From Archegozetes longisetosus (taxonomy: Eukaryota; Arthropoda; Arachnida; Sarcoptiformes; Trhypochthoniidae): DNA of 64,000 bases. The translations under genes were made by a program, and so were the position numbers. Shown one piece after another: positions 12,403 through 21,985 of this stretch; the stretch's first letter is position 1; every line of letters starts with the position of its first letter. The stretch is taken from NCBI GenBank assembly GCA_018873245.2, contig JAEMBT020000006.1:14168387-14232386 (forward strand). The letters run 5' to 3'. The notes below the pieces were generated by a model that was not told the origin of the DNA, made no database searches, and saw only the letters and a list, made by a program, of their open reading frames with translations.

Positions 12403-14880
12403 ATTACTCAACAACAAATTATTTGTAGCACTAGAGCACTGCCCCAAAACTGATCAGAACAACTTTGTCGAACCCTTATGAAAATCATTTTTATATTGGC
12501 TGTTTTTAATCGAATGTCTCTAAATTTTGCAATTGAACGAGAAAGCTTTTAGCTAAAATTCACTTGTATAAAACTTGTTATGACTCATAACCTTCAACCT
12601 TGAGATGCTGCATATCATCAACAGGATATGACAAACAATTTCAATATGCATGTGACGAGTGACATTACTTTACTAATTAAAATGAACGGGATCTGTAGTA
12701 TTCTGGAATCTTACTCCAAATCCTACTCAATTCCAACTTACATAACAACAGTTTTTCGCTTCTACTCCCCTATGTATAACAAGAAATTTCTTCAACAGTT
12801 CATAATACAATAATAACTTTCTATTTATAGATAAAAAACTAGAATCAACTGCTTTGCAGATATAAACCATAGAACCAAATATTAAGACAAATTTTCAATA
12901 TAGTTAAAACAAAATTTTACTTTGATTAAGTTTGAACTTTAATATTTATTTTCTATGAATTTTGAGACAATTTAAGATTTACCGAAACTAATAAAAAGTT
13001 CCGAACTTGTTCATAGTCGTCGAGGGAGAGTCAGCAAAAAGCGTGCATATGAATAAGGGAAGGAGTATAGGAAAATTGTACGTACTATCTAAGCGACACG
13101 CATAAATTTTGGTTGTTTACTCTTGATGGACATTCAAAATTTCAACGGTTATATGGTAATATTATTTTTTTGTAATTATATTTATATTATAAAAATCTCC
13201 ACAAATTGATTAAATAATGTGCAACTTTAACTCATTTTTCTGCTGTCGAGAAGGGGTTAAATGTAAACGTGCGCTTGCGAATGAGCCATTAGAAAACTGG
13301 CCGTAAACATAGTTCCTAATGAATTCCTATATTTTCAAGTTTATAGAACAACATTAATATAGGTGATTTAACTATTTGAAATAATGAAGATATCGTCGAT
13401 GCTATCATTTGTTTTTGTTTTCCATTACCACTTAATTGATTCATTTCAGAAACAAATGCGTGAGATCAAAGATAGAATTAAAAGTTAAGACTTCCCAAGT
13501 ATTGCTAAATATGACTTTTATAGATGAAAAACAAATGATTGCTCAATGTTTTTACTTGTCAAATAATTAAAGTTGATTGCAATCTATTTTAGCAAGAGGT
13601 AGAAGTAAGAACATTTCAGATAAAAAAAACTCAATTTAGCATGACTTGGAGAAAAGTTAGATAAATATCTCTTAATATGTAGACTGGCTTTGTAAGAATA
13701 ATGATTAAGTGTAAATGAGCAATAATTTGAAAACAATTTCGATCAATATTTTTCTCAAAAAATAGATATTTTATCATTAATAATTTTGTGCATAAATCAG
13801 AGCGTTACAGAGTAATGATATAAATAGTTTGACTAAAGAAAATTTAATAGTTCTAACCAATATATTAATATATATCTTCTAACTTGAATTCGTCACGGCT
13901 ATTAAGAAAATAGACTTTATCATAGTTTACAAATTCTTAAAACTTCAATTATTTGTTCATTTATTTACTTGTTTTTGTGAAGGGACCTTGAATCAAGAAT
14001 AACCGTGCTTGTTTAGAAGATGCTAAGAATCTTCTCATTAGACAAATTGAGCATTTTGAATTCATTATAATTTTCTTATAACAAAATTTAAATGGCAATT
14101 TTGAATTTTAAACTATTTTTTTATTCTAGTCAGATGAAATATTTCAATTTGAGATGCATATATATTCAGAATAATGCTGCTTAGAGTAGGTATACTTCGG
14201 TCTACAGTGCATTTGAAGCCCAACACCTGGAGAAGTATCCTACGTTAATGCATCATAAATTCAATCCAATATAAAGGATGACAAGTCAAAAGCATTTCAC
14301 TCAAAAAGTTAGACTCAATTCATTTCAAAGTTTTTAAATAGAAAAAACTTCCATCACAACAGTAGATGACAACTCTTTAGAAAATGAGACTTTTGATACC
14401 ATAAACTTTACAAACAATACACTTTTTGAGAATATAAAATGAAATGTTTCGAACAGAACTCAGGCAAAAGGAATTGTAATCTATGGGAATCTGAAACTGC
14501 AATTCTAGGATACGTTAAAACCTTAGAAGTAAAAGAAAGATTAGTCATTAAAACTTTACTGAATAAGTTATTTGAAATTAAAATTAAAATTTTTCTTAAA
14601 TAAAACATGTGCGCGCTTTGCAAGCTTTTAGCTGATCCTCTTCTTTGTGACTGCATTTGAACTACTTGGATGTCCTCTAGAGAAAAATACAATCTATATC
14701 TCTCACGTTTATGTAGATAGAAAAGTATTAACTTGAAGTTTCCTGAATCCGGAAATTAAGAAATATCACCTTCGATACAGTCATAAAGTAATTTCGAAAC
14801 AAATATTTTATTCTTTAGTTCCGTATTGTTGCATAAATGAATAAACATTAACTAATCAAACAAGACTTATCAATTACCGT
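12403..14880. other. Intergenic, no gene recognised
   Basis: About 2.5 kb upstream of the PEBP gene. It holds a locally less A+T-rich patch at ~13015-13310 that could be promoter or an old repeat, and no open frame I can assign. Confidence 0.5.
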
Positions 14881-15249
14881 TTAAGAATTACACTCTCCCG
14901 AAACTCTAGCTGAATCTTTGCATTGAGTGGTTTCTTCCATGATTTTGAGAGTTGGCTCGTATGAGTTCTTCATATCTTTTCTATCATTTTCTTTACAGAC
15001 TTGTGCTTTATCTTCAATGCAATCGATCATTTTCCAGAAAGTACAGCATAAAAGTTTTGCATTTTCCCCATCCACTATTTCTTTTTTACCATTTCTAACG
15101 CATTCAATAATCTGCTGTTCAATTGTTGTCCCACAAGTCGTTTTCTGGATTTGGTATAAAACCAGTTCTCCTTCAGCCCGGATAACATTAAGATCACAAT
15201 GCGATCTATTAATTATTAAAATAATTATTGTGACTAAAAGTATACTCAT
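14881..15249 (-). CDS. Small secreted cysteine-rich protein, unknown function
   Basis: A single-exon frame of 122 aa from the ATG at 15249. I chose that ATG because the frame upstream has no other ATG and the resulting N-terminus is a good signal peptide (MSILLVTIIILIINRSHC, cleavage probably after residue ~18). The mature part has eight cysteines, including an adjacent CC pair (LLCCTFWKMIDC) followed by QVC, TQC and GEC. That spacing is reminiscent of the many lineage-expanded eight-cysteine secreted proteins of mites and nematodes, but I cannot name a family with confidence. Likely extracellular. No neighbouring paralogue is visible. It could be an orphan effector or haemolymph protein. Confidence 0.7.
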   Translation of the reverse strand: MSILLVTIIILIINRSHCDLNVIRAEGELVLYQIQKTTCGTTIEQQIIECVRNGKKEIVDGENAKLLCCTFWKMIDCIEDKAQVCKENDRKDMKNSYEPTLKIMEETTQCKDSARVSGECNS

Positions 15250-16273
15250 CTCGAATAAGATTAACAAATATTATCGAATAGTACTAAAACTTCTGAGACT
15301 AGTTTGCATTTACTCGAAATATTAGAATTATAAAACAGAAATTGTCGAGTGTATTACACCTGTTCAGTGAAAATAATAATATATGATGCGATTTTTACGG
15401 AAAACATGATAAAATTCAGATAAATGTAATGAAAATGTTTGCTAACCAATGTTCATAAATCATCAACTACAATACCAATCATTTGAACTCGTATTTACTT
15501 TTGTTTGGAGTGACATTTTATAATCATTTATTTTTTGCAGATAAATCAATTCAGGTTTGATGCATGAATATTAACTGTTCAGATAAAATATTGCGCCTTA
15601 GCATAAAAATTGTATAGTATTGTTGCCCAGTTCTAGATAAAATATCTTCATTAGAATATTTCATGATGGCTAAGTTATTGAAGCATAAACCCCAAAAGTT
15701 CGAAATATATAGCATTTCGAGTTTCATTCAAATTCAAATATTCAGATAAATAATCTAATTCTGGAAATGATTCAGTCATCAGAATCTTATATTGAGAGCT
15801 AACTCTTGTAAGATTATGAAGTATGTGTAGTATACGTGTTCACTCGCTAGATTGAGATAGATATTCAACTGATCCTTAATTTATAATTCGAGTTGAGAAA
15901 ACATTTTTATAAGTGATGTTGGATTTAGCAGTAATTCGTATTTAAAATGACTATTCAATAGAACTTAAATTGTATTAATATGAAAATTCATTTCTCGTAT
16001 TTTTAGAAAAATAATTATTTTTCACGGTTGTATTATTTTGATTTTTCGTCTACTTTCTTGAATATAATCTGACATTTTCAGATGATTTGAGGTGAGAAAT
16101 GAACTTAAAATAGATTTCAATACATTAAGAAAATTTTAACGTCACTTATGAAAAAGCTTTCCAAGATTTTTTTCTGAGATTTCAGCTAAGAGTTAATTAA
16201 TTAAATTGAAAGTTCTGAGAAATTCTTCTCCAAAGACAGTTTTATTCGGAGTTTAATAGAAACGTTACTACTA
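15250..16273. other. Intergenic, nothing recognised
   Basis: About 1 kb of A+T-rich sequence between the small secreted protein (divergent promoter side) and the carboxypeptidase pseudogene. No assignable frame or repeat. Confidence 0.5.
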
Positions 16274-16737
16274 TTTTTCTTCAACCAAATCTATACTCTT
16301 CAGAAACAACCACGATCCTATATATTCATAGGATCCGTCTATGAATTTCCTATAGCTATTTCTTTAAAACTAATTTTCGATATATCAAATGCAATTTATA
16401 ACTGATCGAAGGAATATATTTTCCAGTATACGACTCACCAGTTAAATAGAAATCTCTTTCGATATAACTACTGAATAATGTGAAAAACTGTCACAAAGCT
16501 TCGTGCATATTGCTATCCGTTTGATACTGGTCTCTTGAGAACCTATTTTTTCATTGTAAAATTAAATTCAACTCCAACTGAATTAGCGATATGCAGTAAT
16601 GAAAATATTTGAGTCCGCGAACAGTTACTTAAGGTTAGATTTAAGTTCTCATCAACAATGAAAAGATTATTCTCTACAAAGAAACCGAATACTGACGAAT
16701 TAGAACATCCTCCATTGAGCCACAGTAACACTGGCGA
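16274..16737 (-). pseudogene. Serine carboxypeptidase (S10, CPVL-like) pseudogene
   Basis: Reading the minus strand from 16737 gives S10 carboxypeptidase blocks in order but in shifting frames. SPVLLWLNGGCSNSSVFGF corresponds to the usual LWLxGGPGxSS block. NSVGVEFNFT corresponds to NPVGxGFSFT. After a frame change come QFFTLFSSYIERDFYLTGES and then SYTGKYIPSIS, which is the GESYAG catalytic block (16439-16422). KEIAIGNS and DLVEEK follow after another shift. There are in-frame stops (TGA just before QFF, TAG after IAIGNS) and at least two frameshifts, so the sequence cannot encode the enzyme. The oxyanion block has also lost its Pro-Gly. No introns are evident across ~460 bp, so it may be a processed copy or a large-exon fragment; both ends of the protein are missing. 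Confidence 0.85.
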
Positions 16738-17411
16738 TTAGTCTACTTTTTTGTATAGATTATTCCAACCGTCATTAGAATAGTATATAGATTGAAAATT
16801 TATAACTAATTATAATTTAATGCCAAAATTTGAACAGTCATTCATAGTCTTTGTCCTTGTTTTTAATTTGAACCCTATGTTACTGTAATTTAAAGATCAA
16901 TAAATCGTTTGAGTTATATGCCAAGACTTGATAAAGGGTATGAGAAATAGATGCTCACAACTAGAATTCAAATAAAATCTCACAAGAAAATTAAATACAA
17001 TTAATGAACTGCTCAAAATAATGATCATATTGATGCAGGCTTCAATTAGAAGTTTGAAACGAAACAAGTTCATGATAGAAAAATAGATATTTTTAATGAA
17101 ATTAAACTCGTTAGTTAGAAAAAAAATTACATCTTGTTTCGAAGTTAATTGAAGAAATAAGAAGTCCTCTATATTCGCTGGCAAACAAAATAGTGCTGAC
17201 TAGCTTTTAACTTGAAATAGTTTAAAACCAATTTATAAATGAAAGGTTTAGTTTTGCAAATCAGTTTGATAAGAATTTTAACTCGAATTCTCTGAATAGT
17301 TAAATTTGAATTTATAACGATAATCTTGATCATGAAAAACTTAAAACATGCAAAATTAAAATTGATTTATATTTCATTGCAAGTTCATACTTTTACGATC
17401 CTTAGGAAAGA
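16738..17411. other. Between two pseudogenes, nothing recognised
   Basis: About 670 bp with no assignable frame. Only short open reading frames of extreme A+T composition occur here. Confidence 0.45.
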
Positions 17412-17860
17412 CTAGAGTTAGAATTCCGAGAGAACCCTATAATGCCAGGAGAACAGGAGCCGAAGAGGGAACTAATTTGATGGGTTTGGCTTGTTCTAGA
17501 AATTCTCTAAATCCAACAATTTTGGTAAATTCATATTCATCAATATGTGAAGCTGTGTCCAGAGCTCTGTATTTATTTGAGTATCTATTGAGCTCTATTG
17601 GGAGCGTTTTCAATTATGAAGCTCCTGCTATATTTGGACATAACGTTAAAGTCAGTCACTAACTGTTGCCGAGAGAGATTAATCAATATTCAGGAATGGT
17701 TGTTGGAATTGACAGCAATAAGATTATTATTACTTTTGTGTAATCTCCTGATAATGAAGTTTCTTCTCTGTCTGGAATTCTTGATATCTCGAGTAGTCGA
17801 AGCGAAAAAATTGCCTATTTAGGTTCTTACTGTAATCTACATCTCGCTAAGATAAAAATC
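17412..17860 (-). pseudogene. Decayed coding sequence, unidentified membrane-type protein
   Basis: The minus strand reads as protein in three frames that follow one another. Around 17850-17734 it gives FFRFDYSRYQEFQTEKK, and around 17690-17595 QQLVTDFNVMSKYSRSF and IIENAPNRAQ. Around 17609-17436 it gives RALDTASHIDEYEFTKIVGF, then EQAKPIKLVPSSAPVLLAL, an in-frame TAG, and GSLGILTLVFPKD. The amino-acid mix and the less A+T-rich base composition look coding, but stops and frameshifts break it. The final part, a charged stretch leading into a hydrophobic segment ending in FPK, is weakly reminiscent of LETM1/LETMD1-type mitochondrial proteins. That is only a suggestion. It could also be an exon set with introns I have not resolved, but the stops make a pseudogene likelier. 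Confidence 0.5.
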
Positions 17861-18477
17861 GGATTTTTCTTGAGAAAGTGCCAGTTTCAAGCAGCAATTA
17901 TTATAGGATGGCAACAGATGGTGGTACTTTAGACATGTTAAGTTTTACAAATTTATTTTTGTCAGTAAATATTACTGACTAAGTTTTCAATTAAACTTAT
18001 AAATCAACGATAAACACTGAAGTTGAGAGCCATCAATGAAAACATTAGGTATACTATTATCATTATTAAATAACAAATTATCAGATTCTTCTAATTCTTT
18101 ATCTAACTAGATTGTCAATTGATAACAGCTTTTGATTTTTAATCTAAATTCTTGTTCAGTAAGTTTATTAACTAACAATCTACTTAGCTCTTATCAATTG
18201 TTTATGGGTTTATAGATAACTAATTTATATAGTTTATCAGCCTCGCTTAAACATATTTCTACTATTAATATATTACAACACATTTAATAGGTCATTTAAA
18301 CATAACAAGTCTTATGCGACTACATATACTGCGCCTTGAACTAGAGTTATGGTTGAACTGTTCTAATCTGCTACTAAAAACTGATCATTTCTAATTAATA
18401 TATTAAGTTTTAATTAAGCATTGGGTGAGACAAACTATTATTTTCTAGATCAAAATTTGATTAAAACTAGTGTTATA
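17861..18477. other. Upstream region of GST kappa
   Basis: About 600 bp, extremely A+T rich, with no assignable frame. It probably contains the GST kappa promoter. I cannot point to a specific TATA or initiator element. Confidence 0.4.
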
Positions 18478-19161
18478 ATGGCTTCAAAGAAAGTAATTGT
18501 CGAACTATTTTATGATGTGATATCACCTTATTCTTGGGTAAGCTTTGAATTGTTATGTCGCTATAGACACGAGTGGAAATCAATGTCATTGAAATTGAAG
18601 CCTATCCTAAACGGAGCGGTTATTATAAAAAGTGAAAATAAGCCACAACTCTTGATCCCAAACAAAGCTAAATATATTAATATAGATACAGCAAGATTAA
18701 ATAATTACTATAAGATTCCTTTGGTTATTCCCAAAAATTTTGCTGAGATAGCAATGAAAAAAACAACACTTAAGACACAACGATTTATAACTGCTATCGA
18801 TATGATAACTAATGGACAAAGCACTGAACAAATATCTAGAGAATTGTGGAAGCGTCTTTTTTCCAGTCATGAAGATGTGATACTTCCTGAGAGCTTACGT
18901 GCGGCCGCAAACAATTCCGGTATTAGTGAAGATGTTACCGAGAAAGCGATTGTTTCAATGGAACAGGATCAGGTGAAAGACAAGTTGAAGAGCAATACCA
19001 ATGAGGCTCTAAATTATGGAGCTTTCGGGACGCCGACTATTATCGTACATCTTTCGACTGGGCCAGAATTAGTGTTTGGTAGCGATAGAATGGAAATTAT
19101 TGGTTCATTAATTGGAGAGAAATATTTGGGACCACTCGTTAAGTACAATGAGCTTAAGTGA
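18478..19161 (+). CDS. GSTK1: Glutathione S-transferase kappa
   Basis: Single-exon gene for a 227 aa protein, the same size as animal class kappa GSTs, which are DsbA-fold enzymes of mitochondria and peroxisomes that conjugate glutathione and reduce peroxides. The start is the ATG at 18478. The frame is open 19 codons further upstream but without an ATG, and the family begins right before the first beta strand. Diagnostic features are FYDVISPYSW at residues 11-20, with the active-site Ser of the SPYSW motif at 16, the IPLVIPKNF segment, the helical insertion in the middle, and FGTPTIIVHLS...VFGSDRME followed by IIGSLIGEKYLGP near the C-terminus, where the GTP cis-proline loop and GSDR bind glutathione. 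There is no obvious targeting sequence; the C-terminal LK is not a classical peroxisomal signal. Lack of introns is unusual next to its neighbours but may be ancestral here. Confidence 0.95.
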   Translation: MASKKVIVELFYDVISPYSWVSFELLCRYRHEWKSMSLKLKPILNGAVIIKSENKPQLLIPNKAKYINIDTARLNNYYKIPLVIPKNFAEIAMKKTTLKTQRFITAIDMITNGQSTEQISRELWKRLFSSHEDVILPESLRAAANNSGISEDVTEKAIVSMEQDQVKDKLKSNTNEALNYGAFGTPTIIVHLSTGPELVFGSDRMEIIGSLIGEKYLGPLVKYNELK

Positions 19162-19278
19162 AAACTTAGATATTATGAAGACTAGAGTTTCAAAATTGAA
19201 ATTTTTGTTAATTACTTTTTTGTTTAGTACTCAAATCAATTTAAATATATGACAGCTATATTGAATATTTTACTCAAT

Positions 19279-19426
19279 ATGTGTAGCCTGTTTATGAAGA
19301 AGTGCCTTAGCAAATAGACCTTTTACTATGTACTAAGAATACCTTCTATATTGAATTCAATATAGAAATTTTAATGCATATTAAAGCCTATTCACTAAAG
19401 CACTTCTTCAAAAACAGGCTACATAT
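19279..19426. mobile_element. Palindromic hairpin MITE downstream of GST kappa
   Basis: A near-complete palindrome of about 148 bp. The left arm starts ATGTGTAGCCTGTTTATGAA and the right arm is its reverse complement with few mismatches. The centre is the perfect 20-mer CTATATTGAATTCAATATAG at 19346-19365. It lies between the GST kappa stop and the first AATAAA after it (19438), so it may be transcribed within that 3' UTR and fold into a hairpin. Confidence 0.8.
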
Positions 19427-19833
19427 ATACTATACACAATAAACAATTTTTACTAGTTTATAATATTGCATGAATGGGATATCACTTCATTTAGTCACTC
19501 TTTTATTGAGTTACTTTAGAAACAGTCTGAAAACAGATTGCATATCATTTGATCGCGGACTTTGATCATTAGATTTATTGAGTCTATAATCATTAATCAA
19601 AGTACAAGTATTTAGACATTATTAGACTATGTATTAGACAATATTAGACTGTGTCAGAAGCATTTTATTCTAAATAAAAGTTTCTAATAAACTAAATGTA
19701 TTTTCTGTTTAAAGTATTTTTAGGTCTTTTCTAATTAGTTTCCGATATTTTATTCAGACTTTTTTGGAAAGTTCGCGAAAGTTCTCCAAAAAGGTTGTCA
19801 TCCAAAATTTGTCAAAATGATTGAGACAAATTT

Positions 19834-20811
19834 TGAGACAATATGATTAAAAGAGTTAAACCTTGTTTAGAAAATAATGGACATTTTCAACAAACGTTGA
19901 TTATTTAACTTGATTAATTGAATTTGATTTATATGATTTGAAACGAAGTTGTTCCTCAATTCTACATTATCATTTGATCTTTACTGCGTATAATGAGCTG
20001 CAATTTTTAATAAATTTAATTTCTTACTTACTGTAATTTATTGCTTAGTTTCATGTTCATTATTGTTTTTGTTATTTTACAATCGACTATAACAACCGAC
20101 TAGGTCAAGTCAAAAAAAGTTCTGATGTTATAGTCGATTGTAAAATAACAAAACCAATAATGAACATGAAACTAAGCAATAAATTAAGTAAGAAATCAAA
20201 TTTACTAAAAATTATAGCTCATTATACGCAGTAAAGATCGAATGATAATGTAGAATTGAGGAACAACTTCGTTTCAAATCATATAAATCAAATTCAATTA
20301 ATCAAGTTAAATAATCAACGCTTTTAGACTGATAGATTGAGCAGATTTTTCATTTTATTTATATTCTCTAAAATAGCATGACTTTAAAGTCAAATAAAAC
20401 CAAAATCAAAAGTTACTTTAATCCTAGCCATGAGAGATCTACTGGTCAGTCTTGGACTTTTTGGCGTTCAACTTATGAAAAATTTCATTTCTTTAATCAT
20501 AGTAGCATTTGTCAGAAAAGTGTACTTATTGTGAATAAACCTAAAATTTGATTCGATATAACTTTTGTCAAACCTTAACATAGATAAAATTCATTAATCC
20601 TTAGTGCTCATGAAGTCATCCAAAAAGTATGGCTTCGACTCTGCGGAGAGCCTTAACTCTTTTTAACTCTTTTCTTACCTACTGTATTTCAACGATATGG
20701 GCCTACAATTCATTTGGCGTTTGACGAATTTTTAAGTCTGAAACTAGATATGTTGAAAATGTCCATTATCTTCTAAACAAGATTTAACTCTTTTAATCAT
20801 ATTGTCTCAAA
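19834..20811. mobile_element. Nested foldback element
   Basis: The outer arms of about 58 bp are 19834-19891 (starting TTGAGACAATATGATTAAAA) and 20754-20811, its reverse complement. Inside lies a second, longer inverted repeat. The left arm ~19893-20095 begins CGTTGATTATTTAACTTG, and the right arm ~20128-20321 ends CAAGTTAAATAATCAACG. A loop of about 32 bp separates them. Arms are over 90% identical by eye. The remaining 20322-20753 is unique sequence with no assignable frame. The organisation suggests one foldback element with an internal hairpin, or one hairpin nested in another. Confidence 0.85.
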
Positions 20812-21033
20812 CTCTTAGTAACATTTCAGAAGTTATTTTCTTGGTTACAACAATAGTTAATAAAAAAAGTTTTATAAACAAAGATTACCTCATTTACTGC
20901 AAACACCATTTCTGATACTAAAAGTGTTTTTAAACAAAGCATCAAGATTAAAGAACAATCTTTTCTGAGACTTATTCAAACATCATTCACAAGTTTGATA
21001 TACAATATACTACACCTTATTTTTTTTTGCTTT

Positions 21034-21220
21034 GGTGTCGTCTCTCTGTCTAGAGGATTAAAGAGTAGATCTAAATAGTGTCAATTTTAAGGACTTTTAT
21101 GGCAAAATTTTCCATTCACTCAGATCGGCAGTATAATAATTGAGGATTTTGCCATAAAAGTCCTCAAAATTGACACTATTTAGATCTACTCTTTAATCCT
21201 CTAGACAGAGAGACGACACC
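21034..21220. mobile_element. Near-perfect 75-bp-arm hairpin element
   Basis: The left arm 21034-21108 starts GGTGTCGTCTCTCTGTCTAG. The right arm 21146-21220 is almost exactly its reverse complement, ending CTAGACAGAGAGACGACACC. The loop is 37 bp. Imperfect T-rich/A-rich extensions continue the symmetry outward (about 21005-21245). Such high arm identity implies recent insertion or hairpin-based gene conversion. Confidence 0.88.
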
Positions 21221-21985
21221 CAAGTCAAAAAAAAGTATAATATAATGTGCTATCAAAAGGTTCTAACATTTAAGTGAACGTTTATTCATAAAGTTATATA
21301 ACTTAGCTTATAAGATATTACTAAACTTTTTAGTGCTTTTAAATATGAACTTGATGTATTGCAATCTCCCTCTTTTACAAACGGTTTCATATTCATTTAG
21401 AAGATAAAAAGACATACAGTATTACTGTATTTCGAAAAATATTCAGATGTTTCTGACCTCAGGAAATAAGTCTGAGTTTAAGAGAAAAACCAGTTTCATT
21501 AATAGGTCATCGTTCTTTTTCCTTATCAGCTCAACAGAAGGCTGTATTGGCCACAGATGCAGATCAAATCCTTATTTATTAAATATAAACAACTCAGGTA
21601 ACAGACGAGTACATCGCTACCTTTTAATATCTGAAAATACTACCAATGAGCTACACATGAAATAGCGAGAGATCGCAATATTTATTAGTGTGTAAATATA
21701 TATTGGACTAATACTGGCGACTGAAACATTTCCAAAGTCTGATTTGCGCAAATGTCAAACATTTAAATAGCGAAAAAAATCGTCAACAAAGCGCACGCAA
21801 TTTTGCACTGATTTTTAATTGATTCACTTCAGAGACAATCTCTTCATAAGTGACATGATATTGAAGAAACACTTATCTCATATTCAGAGTATGGCTATTA
21901 AAAAAAGTTTGTATTATATAATTAATATAATGATTGATTGTTCACGTCGTCTTTGGACTAAATTAGGAGTCATTGAGTCGACCAA

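Larger units (their letters stand above)
19530..21985 (+). repeat. Dispersed ~1.2 kb repeat, copy 2, split by insertions
   Basis: The flanks 19530-~19833 and ~21447-21985 together align to 8437-9645 in the same order and orientation. The ~1.6 kb between them is absent from copy 1 and contains the nested inverted-repeat element at 19834-20811 plus the hairpin at 21034-21220. Within copy 2 the Harbinger-like insertion of copy 1 is absent. Confidence 0.85.

Noticed and set aside
14927..15325. 132-codon plus-strand frame overlapping the small secreted protein
   Set aside because: Shadow of the minus-strand gene, which has an ATG, a signal peptide and ordered cysteines.
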